The notes: a model not told the origin generated them from the letters alone. 64,000 nucleotides of DNA from Deltaproteobacteria bacterium (GCA_016219015.1 JACRCL010000010.1:1-64000); one strand, 5' to 3'; counted from the stretch's first letter, positions 50,488 to 59,218 are shown. Made by a program: numbers and translations.

Positions 50488-50550
50488 TCTCATTCACCTC
50501 CCCAACTTTTTAAAGTCAGGCGTCTTAAGGGACTGCGGCTCATCCGCCGT

Positions 50551-53055
50551 TTAATAGGTAACCTTCGTTATGTCGACCCTCGGGGCCGGCTCGCCCTTTT
50601 TAAAGAACCTGTTGACAGGGACGTCGTCGTAGTTCTCGGCTATGAAGGCCACCCCTTCCTTCGAGCCCTTTTTCGTCTTGAGCGAAAGTATCGCCTCGTA
50701 GTGCCTGCCCTTCACCTTTACCTTGTCCCCGCTCTTCAAATTTAACGAGGCCGCGTCCTTTTCGCTTATTTCCACCACCGCCGCGCTCAGGAGCCCCAGC
50801 AGGGTCCCGGACCTGCGGGAGAACCGCCCCGAATGGAAGAGGTGGTTGCCCGTGGTCAGATGGAACCGGCCTTCGGGCTCGGTCGTAGCGGCACTGAAGC
50901 GCGTCACGCTCAAAGCCGATGTCGCGGAGCCCTGCACCAGCGCGTGCCTGTTGTCGAGCTTGTTCTCCGTATTCCTTTTGTTATTGAAGGCGAGGCTCAC
51001 GTGCGCGTACATCCCGGCCGCGTTCCTTATCTCATCGAGCACAAGCACCGGCATCTTCGGGCCGAACGACGGGTCGTAGACCTCGCCGACCGCCCTTATC
51101 ACGTCGAGGTCGCGCTTTGCCTTGCCGGGCGGGGGCAGGAGCTTCCTTATTATCTGGGCCCTGCCCTCCTGGTTCGTGAAAGTCCCTTCCTTCTCCGCGA
51201 AGCTCGACCCCGGCAGCACCACGTGGGCAAGTTTCGCGGTCTCGCTCAGGAAGATATCCTGCACGACGAGGAGCTTCAATTTCAATAACGCCTTCCTCGT
51301 GAACTCCTCGTCAGGGTGCATAGCCGCCACGTCCGCGCCGGCTATGTACATCATGTCGAGGTCGCCCCTGTTGGCGGCTTCGAGCATGCCGGCGCAGCCG
51401 AGCCCCTTGTCTTTCACCGGCCCGTACCCGGGGCCGAAGGCCGGGTGCACGCCCATCTCCCACGCGCCCCTCTGGTTCGCGCGGTCGAGCGCGGGCATGA
51501 CGAGCACCTTCTTGCCTGAGGACTTGAGCGCTTCCTTTAAAAGACCCAGCTCCGGGATACCCTCGGGGTGCCTCAGGAACTCCATTCCGGCGATTATGGC
51601 GATGGAATTCGCCGCAAGGAGCCTCTGCGCTATCTGTTCCACGGCCCCTTTGGTGACGCCCGCCGAGGCTATGAGGTCTTCGATTTTAGCGTCTTTCAGG
51701 GCTGCCCCCTCTGCCGGAGACGGCTTCCCGGCGTTGACGGCCAACGCGATAGCGTCGAGGACCGCCGCTTCCCTGCCTGGAGAATGCCTGAGCTTTATCG
51801 TCGCCGAGGAGTCGAGCTTCATCTCCCTCGGGGAGGCGATGATAAGGCTCATCCTCCTCGTGTTCTTTATGCGCCTTACGATATAGTCGGTGACCGGGTT
51901 CTCGTCCGAGAGGTGAGAGCCTATCACAAGGACAGAGTCCGATTCCATGCAGTCGAATACCGACACCCCGCCCTCGTCCATGCCCGTGGCCTTTATGAAG
52001 CCCTCGGTTGCCTCGGGCTCCCACCTGGCCGTGGAATCGAGGTTGGGGCTGCCGAAGATATCCCGGAGGAGCTTCTGGAAGAGGTACAGCTCCTCGTTCG
52101 TAAGCCTCGGCGAGGCTATCCCGCCCATTTTATTCCCGATATTCACCGGGATATGTTCCTTTATGTACCCGAGCGCTTCTTCCCACGAAGCCGGCTCGAG
52201 GCTTCCGCCCCTCCTTATGAGAGGCGTCTTAAGCCTCTCCGTGCTTGAGGCGAAGTCGCACCCGAACCTGCCCCTCGCGCAGAGCGTTTCGCTGTTCAAC
52301 CCCACGCCGAGCTGCGCCTTCGAGCGGATAAGCACCCCGTCCCGGTGCTCGATCACCATCCTGCATCCGGTGCCGCAGTACGGGCATACGGTGTCGGCCC
52401 CCTTCAAGTCCCACGGGCGCGTCCTGTACCTGTAGGGCAGACGCATGAAGCACCCCACGGGGCAGACCTCTATGCAGTTGCCGTCCTGGTCGCAGTCGAG
52501 GAAGTGCCTGAAGAAGCTCGTCTCCTCCTGGTGGTCGCCCCTGCCCAGGGCCCCGAGCACGTTCGCTCCGACGACCTCGGCGCAGACCCTTACGCACTTC
52601 TGGCACTGCACGCACCTGTTCGAGTTCTTTATGATGACCGGGCTTAAGGCGTAGTCCTTCTCCTGGAACTTGAACTTCTTCTCCGCGTGCCTGCCCTTGT
52701 GCGGGCCGTACTTGTAGACCATGTCCTGCAGCTCGCACTCCCCGCCCTTGTCGCACACCGGGCAGTCGAGGGCGTGGTTGGCAAGGAGGAACTCGAGCAT
52801 CGAGGCCCTGGCCGATATGACCGTGGGCGTTTCCGTGTTTATGGACATCCCGTGGAGCACGGGGGTTATGCATGACGGCTGCAGTTTTTTCTGCCCCTCG
52901 ATCTCGACGAGGCACATCCTGCATGAGCCTATGCCCATGAGGTCGGCCTGATAGCAGAAGGTCGGTATCTCGAACCCCGCGTCCCTGGCTGCGTCGAGTA
53001 TCAGGGTGTTGTCCTGTACCGTTATTTCTTTTCCGTTTATCTTTACAGTGGCCAT
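50551..53055 (-). CDS. nuoG: NADH-quinone oxidoreductase subunit G
   Basis: ATG 53055 (MATVKINGKEITVQDNTLIL) gives 834 residues; the upstream frame is inside nuoF. An N-terminal 2Fe-2S ferredoxin domain has GSCRMCLVEI, then CPVCDKGGECELQD, then the [4Fe-4S] pair region CVQCQKCVRVC and HFLDCDQDGNCIEVCPVGCF. VCPYCGTGC begins an N7-type cluster site and a molybdopterin-oxidoreductase-like body. It sits between nuoF and the CNB-domain gene. Confidence 0.95.
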   Translation of the reverse strand: MATVKINGKEITVQDNTLILDAARDAGFEIPTFCYQADLMGIGSCRMCLVEIEGQKKLQPSCITPVLHGMSINTETPTVISARASMLEFLLANHALDCPVCDKGGECELQDMVYKYGPHKGRHAEKKFKFQEKDYALSPVIIKNSNRCVQCQKCVRVCAEVVGANVLGALGRGDHQEETSFFRHFLDCDQDGNCIEVCPVGCFMRLPYRYRTRPWDLKGADTVCPYCGTGCRMVIEHRDGVLIRSKAQLGVGLNSETLCARGRFGCDFASSTERLKTPLIRRGGSLEPASWEEALGYIKEHIPVNIGNKMGGIASPRLTNEELYLFQKLLRDIFGSPNLDSTARWEPEATEGFIKATGMDEGGVSVFDCMESDSVLVIGSHLSDENPVTDYIVRRIKNTRRMSLIIASPREMKLDSSATIKLRHSPGREAAVLDAIALAVNAGKPSPAEGAALKDAKIEDLIASAGVTKGAVEQIAQRLLAANSIAIIAGMEFLRHPEGIPELGLLKEALKSSGKKVLVMPALDRANQRGAWEMGVHPAFGPGYGPVKDKGLGCAGMLEAANRGDLDMMYIAGADVAAMHPDEEFTRKALLKLKLLVVQDIFLSETAKLAHVVLPGSSFAEKEGTFTNQEGRAQIIRKLLPPPGKAKRDLDVIRAVGEVYDPSFGPKMPVLVLDEIRNAAGMYAHVSLAFNNKRNTENKLDNRHALVQGSATSALSVTRFSAATTEPEGRFHLTTGNHLFHSGRFSRRSGTLLGLLSAAVVEISEKDAASLNLKSGDKVKVKGRHYEAILSLKTKKGSKEGVAFIAENYDDVPVNRFFKKGEPAPRVDITKVTY

Positions 53056-53057
53056 GA

Positions 53058-54317
53058 TTATGACGCCATGCATTTCTTGTGGTCTATATGGTACTGGAAC
53101 TCGTCCCTGAAGTTCTTCAGCGCCCCGCGGAGCGCCATCACCGCGCCGTCCCCGAGCGGGCAGAACGTCCGGCCGAATATGTTCGTGCAAAGGCTCTCAA
53201 GCAATTCGACGTCCCCCTGCCTGCCCTGCCCCCCCTCGATCCTCTTAAGTATATTGGTCAACCACGGCGTGCCGTCCCTGCAGGGCGTGCACTTCCCGCA
53301 TGACTCGTGGGAGAAGAACCTGTTTATGATAAGCGCCATCTTCACCATGCAGGTCGATTCGTCCATCACGATAACGGCGCCGGAGCCGAGCATCGAGCCC
53401 TTTGCCGCCAGTGAGTCGAAGTCAAGTGGGGTGTCGAGGTCCCTCGTCGTAAGCATCGGCGCGCTCACCCCGCCGGGTATCACAGCCTTAAGCTCCCTGT
53501 TCTTGAGCATCCCGCCGCAGTGGTTGAATATTAGGTCCCGCACAGTTGTGCCCATCGGCAGCTCGTAGAGCCCCGGCTTCTTCACATGGCCGCTTACGCA
53601 GTATATCTTGGGCCCGGGGCTCTTCTCGGGCCCCATGGAAGAGAACCACTTGGGCCCCTTCTCGATTATCGCGGGTATGCACGCGAGCGTTTCCACGTTA
53701 TTTATGACCGTCGGCTTCGCGTAAAGCCCCGATAGCGCCGGGAAGGGGGGCTTTTTCCTCGGCTGGCCCCTGTACCCCTCGATCGACTCCAGCAGGGCCG
53801 TCTCTTCCCCGCATATATAGGCCCCGAAGCCCTTGTGCACGTACATGTTGTGCGAGAAGCCCGACCCCTGGATATTATTCCCGAGGTAGCCCTTCTCGGT
53901 GGCCTCTTTTATGGCGGCCTCCAACCTATCCGCCCCGAACGCGAACTCGCCCCTTATGTAGATGTACGAGTTGGCGGCCCCTATAGCGTAGCTGGCTATG
54001 GCCATGCCCTCTACAAGGAGGTGCGGGTCGTTGTCTATTATGCCCCTGTCCTTGAACGTCCCCGGCTCGCCCTCGTCCGCGTTGCAGCAGAGGTACTTGG
54101 GGATGGTCGGGTCCTTGGGTATGAAGCTCCACTTTAACCCGGTTGAGAAGCCCGCGCCGCCGCGCCCCCTGAGCCCCGAGTCCTTGACCATCTGGACGAT
54201 GTTGTCGGGCTTCAATTTCAGGGCCGCCTCAAGAGCCCTGTAGCCCCCGTTGGCGATGTAGTTCTCTATCCTGTGGGAGTCGGGCTTGCCCAGGTTTTTC
54301 AATAAGACCTTTTCCAT
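53058..54317 (-). CDS. nuoF: NADH-quinone oxidoreductase subunit F
   Basis: The 419-residue subunit holds FMN and oxidises NADH. FMN/NADH sites: GLRGRGGAGFSTGLKWSFIP and NADEGEPGTFKDR; N3 [4Fe-4S] cysteines in ESCGKCTPCRDG and C..FCPLGDGA. It ends two bases before the nuoG start. The gap to nuoE holds a repeat (54334-54484). Confidence 0.96.
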   Translation of the reverse strand: MEKVLLKNLGKPDSHRIENYIANGGYRALEAALKLKPDNIVQMVKDSGLRGRGGAGFSTGLKWSFIPKDPTIPKYLCCNADEGEPGTFKDRGIIDNDPHLLVEGMAIASYAIGAANSYIYIRGEFAFGADRLEAAIKEATEKGYLGNNIQGSGFSHNMYVHKGFGAYICGEETALLESIEGYRGQPRKKPPFPALSGLYAKPTVINNVETLACIPAIIEKGPKWFSSMGPEKSPGPKIYCVSGHVKKPGLYELPMGTTVRDLIFNHCGGMLKNRELKAVIPGGVSAPMLTTRDLDTPLDFDSLAAKGSMLGSGAVIVMDESTCMVKMALIINRFFSHESCGKCTPCRDGTPWLTNILKRIEGGQGRQGDVELLESLCTNIFGRTFCPLGDGAVMALRGALKNFRDEFQYHIDHKKCMAS

Positions 54318-54333
54318 CCGTCTCTTTTCCTAT

Positions 54334-54484
54334 CAGAGTTGAAAAAGTCCGTCCTGGACTTTTTCAACTACGACTTGGCCGGAATGAATCCGTCCAAGTC
54401 TCACAGATTGCTCGACTTTTTCAGTCTCGCAATCTGGCAATCCATCCATGGATTGCCTTAGCATGCTGTTTTTCAACAGCCTGC
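54334..54484. repeat. Compound palindromic repeat between nuoE and nuoF (family 1 related)
   Basis: The stretch holds a perfect 13-base inverted repeat (GTTGAAAAAGTCC, 54338-54368), a perfect 10-base one (GGCAATCCAT, 54436-54457) and a terminal TTTTTCAACAGCCTG that resembles the family 1 ends. It fills most of the 194-base gap and has no gene. It may weaken or protect the transcript between the two NADH-module genes. Confidence 0.6.
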
Positions 54485-54511
54485 TAAAAAAAGGAGTGCC
54501 CCGGCCGTTCG

Positions 54512-54979
54512 CTATTCAAGTTTCTTCAGGAGCTCGTCGATCTTCGCTTCAGTAAGGTTCTCGTGGTAGTCGTCGTTTATCTGCATCATCGGCGCGGTAC
54601 CGCATGAGCCGAGGCACTCCACAGTCGAAAGGGTGAATCTCTTGTCCGGGGTGGTCTCCCCGGTCTTTATTGACAGGGCCCTCTCCATGTGCTTTATGAG
54701 GTGCTCCGCGCCGAGGAGCGAGCAGGAGATGTTCCTGCATACCTGTATGTGGTACTTGCCCACGGGCCTGTCCACGTTGTACATCGTATAGAACGCGGCG
54801 GCCGCGTTGACCTCGACGGACCGCATCTCGAGGATCGAGGCGATCTCGTCCATGTCGTCCTTGGCGATGTGCCCCTTGTCCTTCTGCGCGGCCCGGAGGG
54901 CGTCCATCACAGCGGACTTCCTGTTCGGGTACTTCCTTAAAGCCGCCTCTATTTCCTTTTTCGCTCTCTCTGAAAGCAT
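54512..54979 (-). CDS. nuoE: NADH-quinone oxidoreductase subunit E
   Basis: The 155-residue thioredoxin-like subunit has the N1a [2Fe-2S] cysteines in VCRNISCSLLGA and ECLGSCGTAPMMQIND. The N-terminal helical part is typical. It is nine bases from nuoD but separated from nuoF by the repeat. Confidence 0.96.
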   Translation of the reverse strand: MLSERAKKEIEAALRKYPNRKSAVMDALRAAQKDKGHIAKDDMDEIASILEMRSVEVNAAAAFYTMYNVDRPVGKYHIQVCRNISCSLLGAEHLIKHMERALSIKTGETTPDKRFTLSTVECLGSCGTAPMMQINDDYHENLTEAKIDELLKKLE

Positions 54980-54988
54980 GGTATCAGC

Positions 54989-56179
54989 CTATTTATCGCA
55001 TTCCCCGAAGACCGGGTCGAGCGACGACACTATCGCCACCACGTCAGCGAGGTACCCGCCGACGGACATCGTCTTTATCGTCTGCAGGTTCATGAAGGTA
55101 GGGACCCGGAGCTTCAGCCTGAAAGGCCTCTCCGTCCCGTCGCTTACTATGTAGACCCCGAGCTCGCCCTTGGGCGATTCGATGGATGAATACGCCTCGC
55201 CCCTGGGCACCTTGAAGCCGTGGGAAACGTACTTGAAATGGTGTATGAGGTTCTCCATGTTCGTGTAGACCTCAGGCTTCGGCGGAGGCACAATCTGCGG
55301 CATATCGACGTTGAAGGGGCCGTCCGGCATGCCCTTCAATGCCTGCTTTATTATCCTCATCGACTGCTTTATCTCTTCGATCCTCACGTTATACCGGTCG
55401 AAGCAGTCCCCGTTCTCGCCTGTGGGTATGTCGAACTCGAGCCTGTCGTACACGAGGTAGGGCTCGTCCTTCCTTATGTCCCACTTCACCCCGCTCGCCC
55501 TGAGGGCCGGGCCGCTAAGGCCGAGCGCTATCGCGTCCTCGGCCGATATGACGCCGACGCCCCTGTTCCTCTGTATCCAGATCCTGTTCCCTATGAGTAT
55601 CTTCTCGTACTCGGCGACCCTGCCGGGCAGCAGCTCCAGGAGCCTTTCGCAGGACTCCTTCACCCCGTCGGTGAAGTCGTACCTGACCCCGCCGACCCTC
55701 ATGTAGCTAAGCGTCATCCTCGCGCCGCAGAGCTGCTCGAATATGTCGAGGACTATCTCCCTGTCGCGCATGGCGTAAAGGAGAATCGTCATGGCACCGA
55801 GGTCGAGCGCCCATGAGCCCAGGGCGAGCAGGTGGCCCGCTATCCTCGAGAGCTCGGCCGAGATCACCCTTATGTACTTGGCCCGTTCGGTTATCTCTAT
55901 GCCGAGGAGCTTTTCGACGGCCTGCACGTACGCCAGGTTGTTCGACATGGCGCACATGTAATCCAATCTATCCGTATAGGGCACGAACTGATGGTAGAGG
56001 AGGTTCTCCGCGATCTTTTCCGTGCCCCTGTGGAGGTAGCCGATATCGGGCTGTATGTCCACTATCTTTTCGCCCTGCAGGTCGAGTATGAGATGGAGCA
56101 CCCCGTGCGTGGAGGGGTGCTGCGGCCCCATGTGCAGGGTGACTTCACGTGTGGATATTATGTTCTCGCGCTCGGACAT
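54989..56179 (-). CDS. nuoD: NADH-quinone oxidoreductase subunit D
   Basis: The 396-residue 49-kDa-type subunit shapes the quinone site. It has HMGPQHPSTHGVLHLILDLQ (His of the quinone loop), YLHRGTEKIAENLLYHQFVP and VGGYLADVVAIVSSLDPVFGECD at the end. It abuts nuoC. Confidence 0.96.
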   Translation of the reverse strand: MSERENIISTREVTLHMGPQHPSTHGVLHLILDLQGEKIVDIQPDIGYLHRGTEKIAENLLYHQFVPYTDRLDYMCAMSNNLAYVQAVEKLLGIEITERAKYIRVISAELSRIAGHLLALGSWALDLGAMTILLYAMRDREIVLDIFEQLCGARMTLSYMRVGGVRYDFTDGVKESCERLLELLPGRVAEYEKILIGNRIWIQRNRGVGVISAEDAIALGLSGPALRASGVKWDIRKDEPYLVYDRLEFDIPTGENGDCFDRYNVRIEEIKQSMRIIKQALKGMPDGPFNVDMPQIVPPPKPEVYTNMENLIHHFKYVSHGFKVPRGEAYSSIESPKGELGVYIVSDGTERPFRLKLRVPTFMNLQTIKTMSVGGYLADVVAIVSSLDPVFGECDK

Positions 56180-56689
56180 CTATATCTTCTCGGGTTTTTC
56201 TTCCCCGTAGGGGTTGTACCTGTCCTTGTAGCCCTTAAGCGGGTAGTCCTTCCTCAAAGGGAAGCCCTCCCAGTCCTCGGCCAGGTAGATGCGCTTCAGG
56301 TCCGGGTGCCCCTCGAAGACTATCCCGAACATGTCGTAGGCCTCCCGCTCGGGCCAGTCCGCGCCGGGCCAGATGGAGGTCACCGAGGGTACCGGCTCTC
56401 CGTCGTTGACCCTGACCTTTATGCATATCCTGTGCTTCCTCGTTATCGAGTAGAGGTGGTAGACCACCTCGAACCTCGGCGTCTCGGGGTGATAATCGAC
56501 CCCGGCTATGTCGACGAGGAAGTTCATCTTGAGCTCCGGGTCGGTCTTGAGGAAGTTGCAGACCGCCCTCAGGGCCTTTTTGTCGACAACGTGGGTCACG
56601 TCCCCCCTGTATACGGAAGTCTCGAGGACGTCGTCCCTGAAGGTGCTCTTGACCTTGTTTATGAGCAGTTCTTCTTTTTCAGCGGCCAT
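56180..56689 (-). CDS. nuoC: NADH-quinone oxidoreductase subunit C
   Basis: The 169-residue 30-kDa-type subunit has [40 protein letters not shown] and [20 protein letters not shown], the family signature. NuoC and NuoD are separate genes, unlike the E. coli fusion. Spacing to nuoB is one base. Confidence 0.96.
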   Translation of the reverse strand: MAAEKEELLINKVKSTFRDDVLETSVYRGDVTHVVDKKALRAVCNFLKTDPELKMNFLVDIAGVDYHPETPRFEVVYHLYSITRKHRICIKVRVNDGEPVPSVTSIWPGADWPEREAYDMFGIVFEGHPDLKRIYLAEDWEGFPLRKDYPLKGYKDRYNPYGEEKPEKI

Positions 56690-56690
56690 C

Positions 56691-57254
56691 TTATACGCCT
56701 ATATTTCTTTCTTCGAGTATGAAGGGGTTCTCCCGCCTTATCTTCTCGATAAGCTGGAGGAACCCGAAAAGGAGCGCGTCCGGTCTCGGGGGGCAGCCCG
56801 GTATGTACACGTCAACGGGCACGACGAGGTCCGTGCCCTGCACTACCGCGTACGTGTTGTAGGGCCCTCCGGCCGAGGCGCATCCCCCCTGCGCTATCAC
56901 CCACCTCGGCTCCGGCATCTGGTCGTAGAGCCTCTTTACGGCGGGGGCTATCTTCTTGGTCATTGTGCCGGCCACTATCATCACGTCGGACTGCCTCGGC
57001 GACGGCCTGAAGACTATGCCCATCCTGTCGGTGTCGTAGCGGGAGCATCCGGCGGCTATCATCTCAATGGCGCAGCACGCCAGCCCGAAGGTCATCGGCC
57101 ACAGCGCCGAAGAGCGCCCCCAGTTTACCACGTCCCCCACCACGGGCGTATGCTTCACGGCCTTGACGATGGGGTTATTCCGGAGCACGTCCCCGATGTT
57201 CTCCAGCGTGGTGAAGAGCAGCTTTTCCTCTAAAAGGTTTTTTCCGGTATCCAT
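56691..57254 (-). CDS. nuoB: NADH-quinone oxidoreductase subunit B
   Basis: ATG 57254 ([20 protein letters not shown]) gives 187 residues; a TTG at 57281 is less likely. It binds cluster N2, with cysteines in [31 protein letters not shown] and [13 protein letters not shown]. It passes electrons to quinone next to NuoD/H. Confidence 0.95.
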   Translation of the reverse strand: MDTGKNLLEEKLLFTTLENIGDVLRNNPIVKAVKHTPVVGDVVNWGRSSALWPMTFGLACCAIEMIAAGCSRYDTDRMGIVFRPSPRQSDVMIVAGTMTKKIAPAVKRLYDQMPEPRWVIAQGGCASAGGPYNTYAVVQGTDLVVPVDVYIPGCPPRPDALLFGFLQLIEKIRRENPFILEERNIGV

Positions 57255-57304
57255 ATAATGACTCTTTTGAATTTTCCGCAACCTTCCAAACTAACGCGCG
57301 GGCC

Positions 57305-57670
57305 TTAGACCCATTCCAGTGCGCCTTTGACCCAGGCGTAGATGAGGCCCAGGGCAAGTACGGCTATGAATATGATCATCTCCACGAAAACGAACATGGA
57401 CAAGCCTTTTTCGGTCAGTATCGTGGCCCAGGGGAAAAGGAAAAGTGTCTCTACGTCGAATACTATAAAGAGTATCGCGATGATGAAGAAGTGGACCCTG
57501 AAGTGGCCTCTGTTGGCCTCTCCCACGGGCTCCATGCCGCACTCCCACGGGGAGAGCTTCTCCCTATAGGGGTTCCTGGGCCTGAAGATAAAACTCATGA
57601 AAAGCGCCCCGATAGCCATGGCCGTTGCCAGGCCTATCATGACAAGAACCGGCAGATAGGTAAAAGGCAT
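57305..57670 (-). CDS. nuoA: NADH-quinone oxidoreductase subunit A
   Basis: The 121-residue three-helix membrane protein has RNPYREKLSPWECGMEPVGE with the conserved Cys loop, FFIIAILFIVFDVETLFLFP and WA, the family hallmark. It is the first gene of the operon. Its ribosome site is weak (AAGGGG about nine bases ahead). Confidence 0.96.
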   Translation of the reverse strand: MPFTYLPVLVMIGLATAMAIGALFMSFIFRPRNPYREKLSPWECGMEPVGEANRGHFRVHFFIIAILFIVFDVETLFLFPWATILTEKGLSMFVFVEMIIFIAVLALGLIYAWVKGALEWV

Positions 57671-57683
57671 TTGTGGGACCCCT

Positions 57684-57705
57684 TTTACAACGTATTTATT
57701 GTAAA
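57684..57705. promoter_or_regulatory. Inverted repeat in the nuo leader
   Basis: TTTACAA (57684-57690), 8 bases, TTGTAAA (57699-57705), perfect 7-base arms about 14 bases before nuoA and 40 bases past the likely transcription start. It could be an operator or a leader structure. Confidence 0.4.
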
Positions 57706-57746
57706 AAAGTTATAATTGTTACGAAATGTGATGCGGGGTAGAAGGC

Positions 57747-57775
57747 AAGATAAAACAACCTTCGGTTTTTGTCAA
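57747..57775 (-). promoter_or_regulatory. Sigma-70-type promoter of the nuo operon
   Basis: The minus strand has TTGACA (57775-57770), 17 bases, TATCTT (57752-57747), about 75 bases upstream of nuoA. Just upstream GTATAC-A-GTATAC (57785-57797) forms a tandem palindrome likely to be a regulator site. Confidence 0.75.
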
Positions 57776-57784
57776 GGGGAAAAT

Positions 57785-57797
57785 GTATACAGTATAC
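57785..57797. promoter_or_regulatory. GTATAC-A-GTATAC palindrome upstream of the nuo promoter
   Basis: Two GTATAC hexamers separated by one base form a 13-base near-palindrome, ten bases upstream of the -35. The position suits an activator or repressor of nuo. The regulator is unknown. Confidence 0.4.
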
Positions 57798-57860
57798 GGA
57801 ATCTGAGGGGAAATCCGGCATTTCCGCTGGGAGCCGGATTGAGGGCATAAAATTAAAGAG

Positions 57861-58001
57861 GGTGCCTCTAAAAATTAGGTATTTTTTCTGAGGTCAAGGA
57901 AGGGCGGAAATAAAAAGCGGAGCATATATGGTAATATGTGAGCATTTTTATTTTCGCCCTGACACAGAGATCAGGAAAAAGAACAATTTTTAGAGGTAGC
58001 C
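57861..58001. repeat. Long inverted-repeat element (MITE-like)
   Basis: The ends GGTGCCTCTAAAAATT and AATTTTTAGAGGTAGCC are inverted repeats, and the interior arms GGCGGAAATAAAAA and TTTTTATTTTCGCCC also pair, so the whole 141 bases can fold on itself. No ORF is present. It sits between the nitrilase stop and the nuo promoter and may terminate either. MITE origin is inferred. Confidence 0.65.
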
Positions 58002-58010
58002 TAAACGCGC

Positions 58011-58802
58011 TTAGGATTTATAGAGGTCTTTCCTCCTGTCCCTGATTATATTATTGAGCGGCGTTATCTCCTTATCCCGCGCCTCTTCCGGGTCTATCTC
58101 CACCACTTTCGACTCTTCCTTTTTATCCCCGGCCCTGTAAAGGAGCCTGCCCCCTGGCGACACTATCTGGCTTGAGCCGATGAACTTAAGCGCCTTGCCC
58201 TTTATCCTCTCCTCCGTCCCCACCCTGTTCGCGGTGATGGAGAAGACCCTGTTCTCGATCGACCTCGTTATCATCGCCTGCGGGCAGTACGGGAGCACGA
58301 GGTTGGAGGGCTGGCAGATTATCTCGGCCCCCTTGAGGGCGAGCGTCCTGGCCGCCTCCGGGAATACCCAGTCGAAACATATCATCATGCCGACCTTCGC
58401 CCCTCCGGCCCTGTAAACCCGAAACGGCGTATCCCCGGGGGCGAATATCTTCTTCTCGTTCCAGAACAGGTGCGCCTTCCTGTACAGCCCGATAAAGCCC
58501 TTCGGCCCGATAAGTATAGAGGAGTTATAAGCCTTCGATGACTCTTTCTCGGCAAGCCCGGCCACTATGAAGGTCTTCTTCTCCTTCGCGGTCTCGATGA
58601 GCCTCCTGGCGGCGTAGCCGGACCTCGCGTCCTCCGAAAGCCTCATAAGCTCCGCTTTGGACCTGAACTGGTAGCCTGTGGAGAATAGCTCCGGCAGCAC
58701 GACGAGGTCGGCGTCGAGCCTCTTTATCTTCTTCACGGCGGCCTCGACGTTTTCGGCTATTTTTCCGAAGACAGGTGACGTCTGGATGAATGCTGCTCTC
58801 AT
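58011..58802 (-). CDS. Nitrilase-family carbon-nitrogen hydrolase
   Basis: The 263-residue protein has the Glu-Lys-Cys catalytic triad of the superfamily: VVLPELFSTGYQF, YRKAHLFWNEKKIF and GMMICFDWVFPEAART. Members hydrolyse omega-amides, carbamoylated amines or similar compounds in the cytoplasm. The substrate cannot be told from sequence here. It stands alone between a repeat and the small Lys-rich gene. Confidence 0.9.
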   Translation of the reverse strand: MRAAFIQTSPVFGKIAENVEAAVKKIKRLDADLVVLPELFSTGYQFRSKAELMRLSEDARSGYAARRLIETAKEKKTFIVAGLAEKESSKAYNSSILIGPKGFIGLYRKAHLFWNEKKIFAPGDTPFRVYRAGGAKVGMMICFDWVFPEAARTLALKGAEIICQPSNLVLPYCPQAMITRSIENRVFSITANRVGTEERIKGKALKFIGSSQIVSPGGRLLYRAGDKKEESKVVEIDPEEARDKEITPLNNIIRDRRKDLYKS

Positions 58803-58878
58803 TCGGTTTTTTCCTTCAGGCTGTTCTATGGGGTGCGAGGCGGACGAAAAGGAGTGTTACGGCAAGACAAATAGAAAA

Positions 58879-58908
58879 AGGGAGAAAGGGTTTCCCGCCT
58901 TCTCCCTT
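58879..58908 (-). terminator. Terminator of the small Lys-rich gene
   Basis: The minus strand has AGGGAGAAGG, loop CGGGAAAC, CCTTTCTCCCT with one bulge, followed by TTTTCTATTTG. It lies 22 bases past the stop of the 30-residue gene. Confidence 0.75.
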
Positions 58909-58930
58909 TCGCCAGCCTGCAGATATTTAA

Positions 58931-59023
58931 TTAGCGGCAGCAGCCTGATTTTTTCGAGTTGGTCTTCTTCGCGGTCTTCTTTGCGGCTGGCTTTTTCTTG
59001 GCGGGTTTTTTAACGGTTGCCAT
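58931..59023 (-). CDS. Lysine/alanine-rich 30-residue protein
   Basis: ATG 59023 stands behind a perfect GGAGG at ideal spacing. The 30-residue product starts MATVKKPAKKKPAAKKTAKK and ends SGCCR: about 43 percent Lys, with a Cys-Cys close to the C-terminus. A TTGACA-17-TAAATT promoter and a terminator bracket it, so it is expressed alone. Composition resembles histone H1-like or AlgP-type DNA-binding tails. The function is unknown. Confidence 0.75.
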   Translation of the reverse strand: MATVKKPAKKKPAAKKTAKKTNSKKSGCCR

Positions 59024-59071
59024 CACGTCCTCCTGGTTTGGGTTTTGTTGCTACAAAGAACCGACAACAAA

Positions 59072-59100
59072 AATTTAACATTACTGAAATTTTGTGTCAA
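59072..59100 (-). promoter_or_regulatory. Promoter of the small Lys-rich gene
   Basis: The minus strand has TTGACA (59100-59095), 17 bases, TAAATT (59077-59072), 49 bases upstream of the start. It is a strong sigma-70 match for so small a gene. Confidence 0.75.
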
Positions 59101-59157
59101 CAGATTTCCAATGTTTTTCGCTTCACCCGGAGGACGTTCTTCCGTCGACTGAGGAAC

Positions 59158-59186
59158 TTGCAAGCGGTAATTTTGTATGGTAAGTT
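59158..59186 (+). promoter_or_regulatory. Candidate promoter of gatCAB
   Basis: TTGCAA (59158-59163), 17 bases, TAAGTT (59181-59186), 32 bases before the gatC start. The match is moderate. Confidence 0.45.
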
Positions 59187-59218
59187 CTAAAACTGATTTT
59201 AAGACAAGGAGCGACACA

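Noticed and set aside
53056-53190. Longer start for NuoG (MHEHIRPDVLPARG...)
   Set aside because: This region encodes the NuoF C-terminus, and the ferredoxin domain begins exactly at the ATG at 53055.
59177-59218. Longer GatC beginning MVSSKTDFKTRS
   Set aside because: GTG 59219 has a clear AAGGAG and matches the family start; the extra residues are not family-like.
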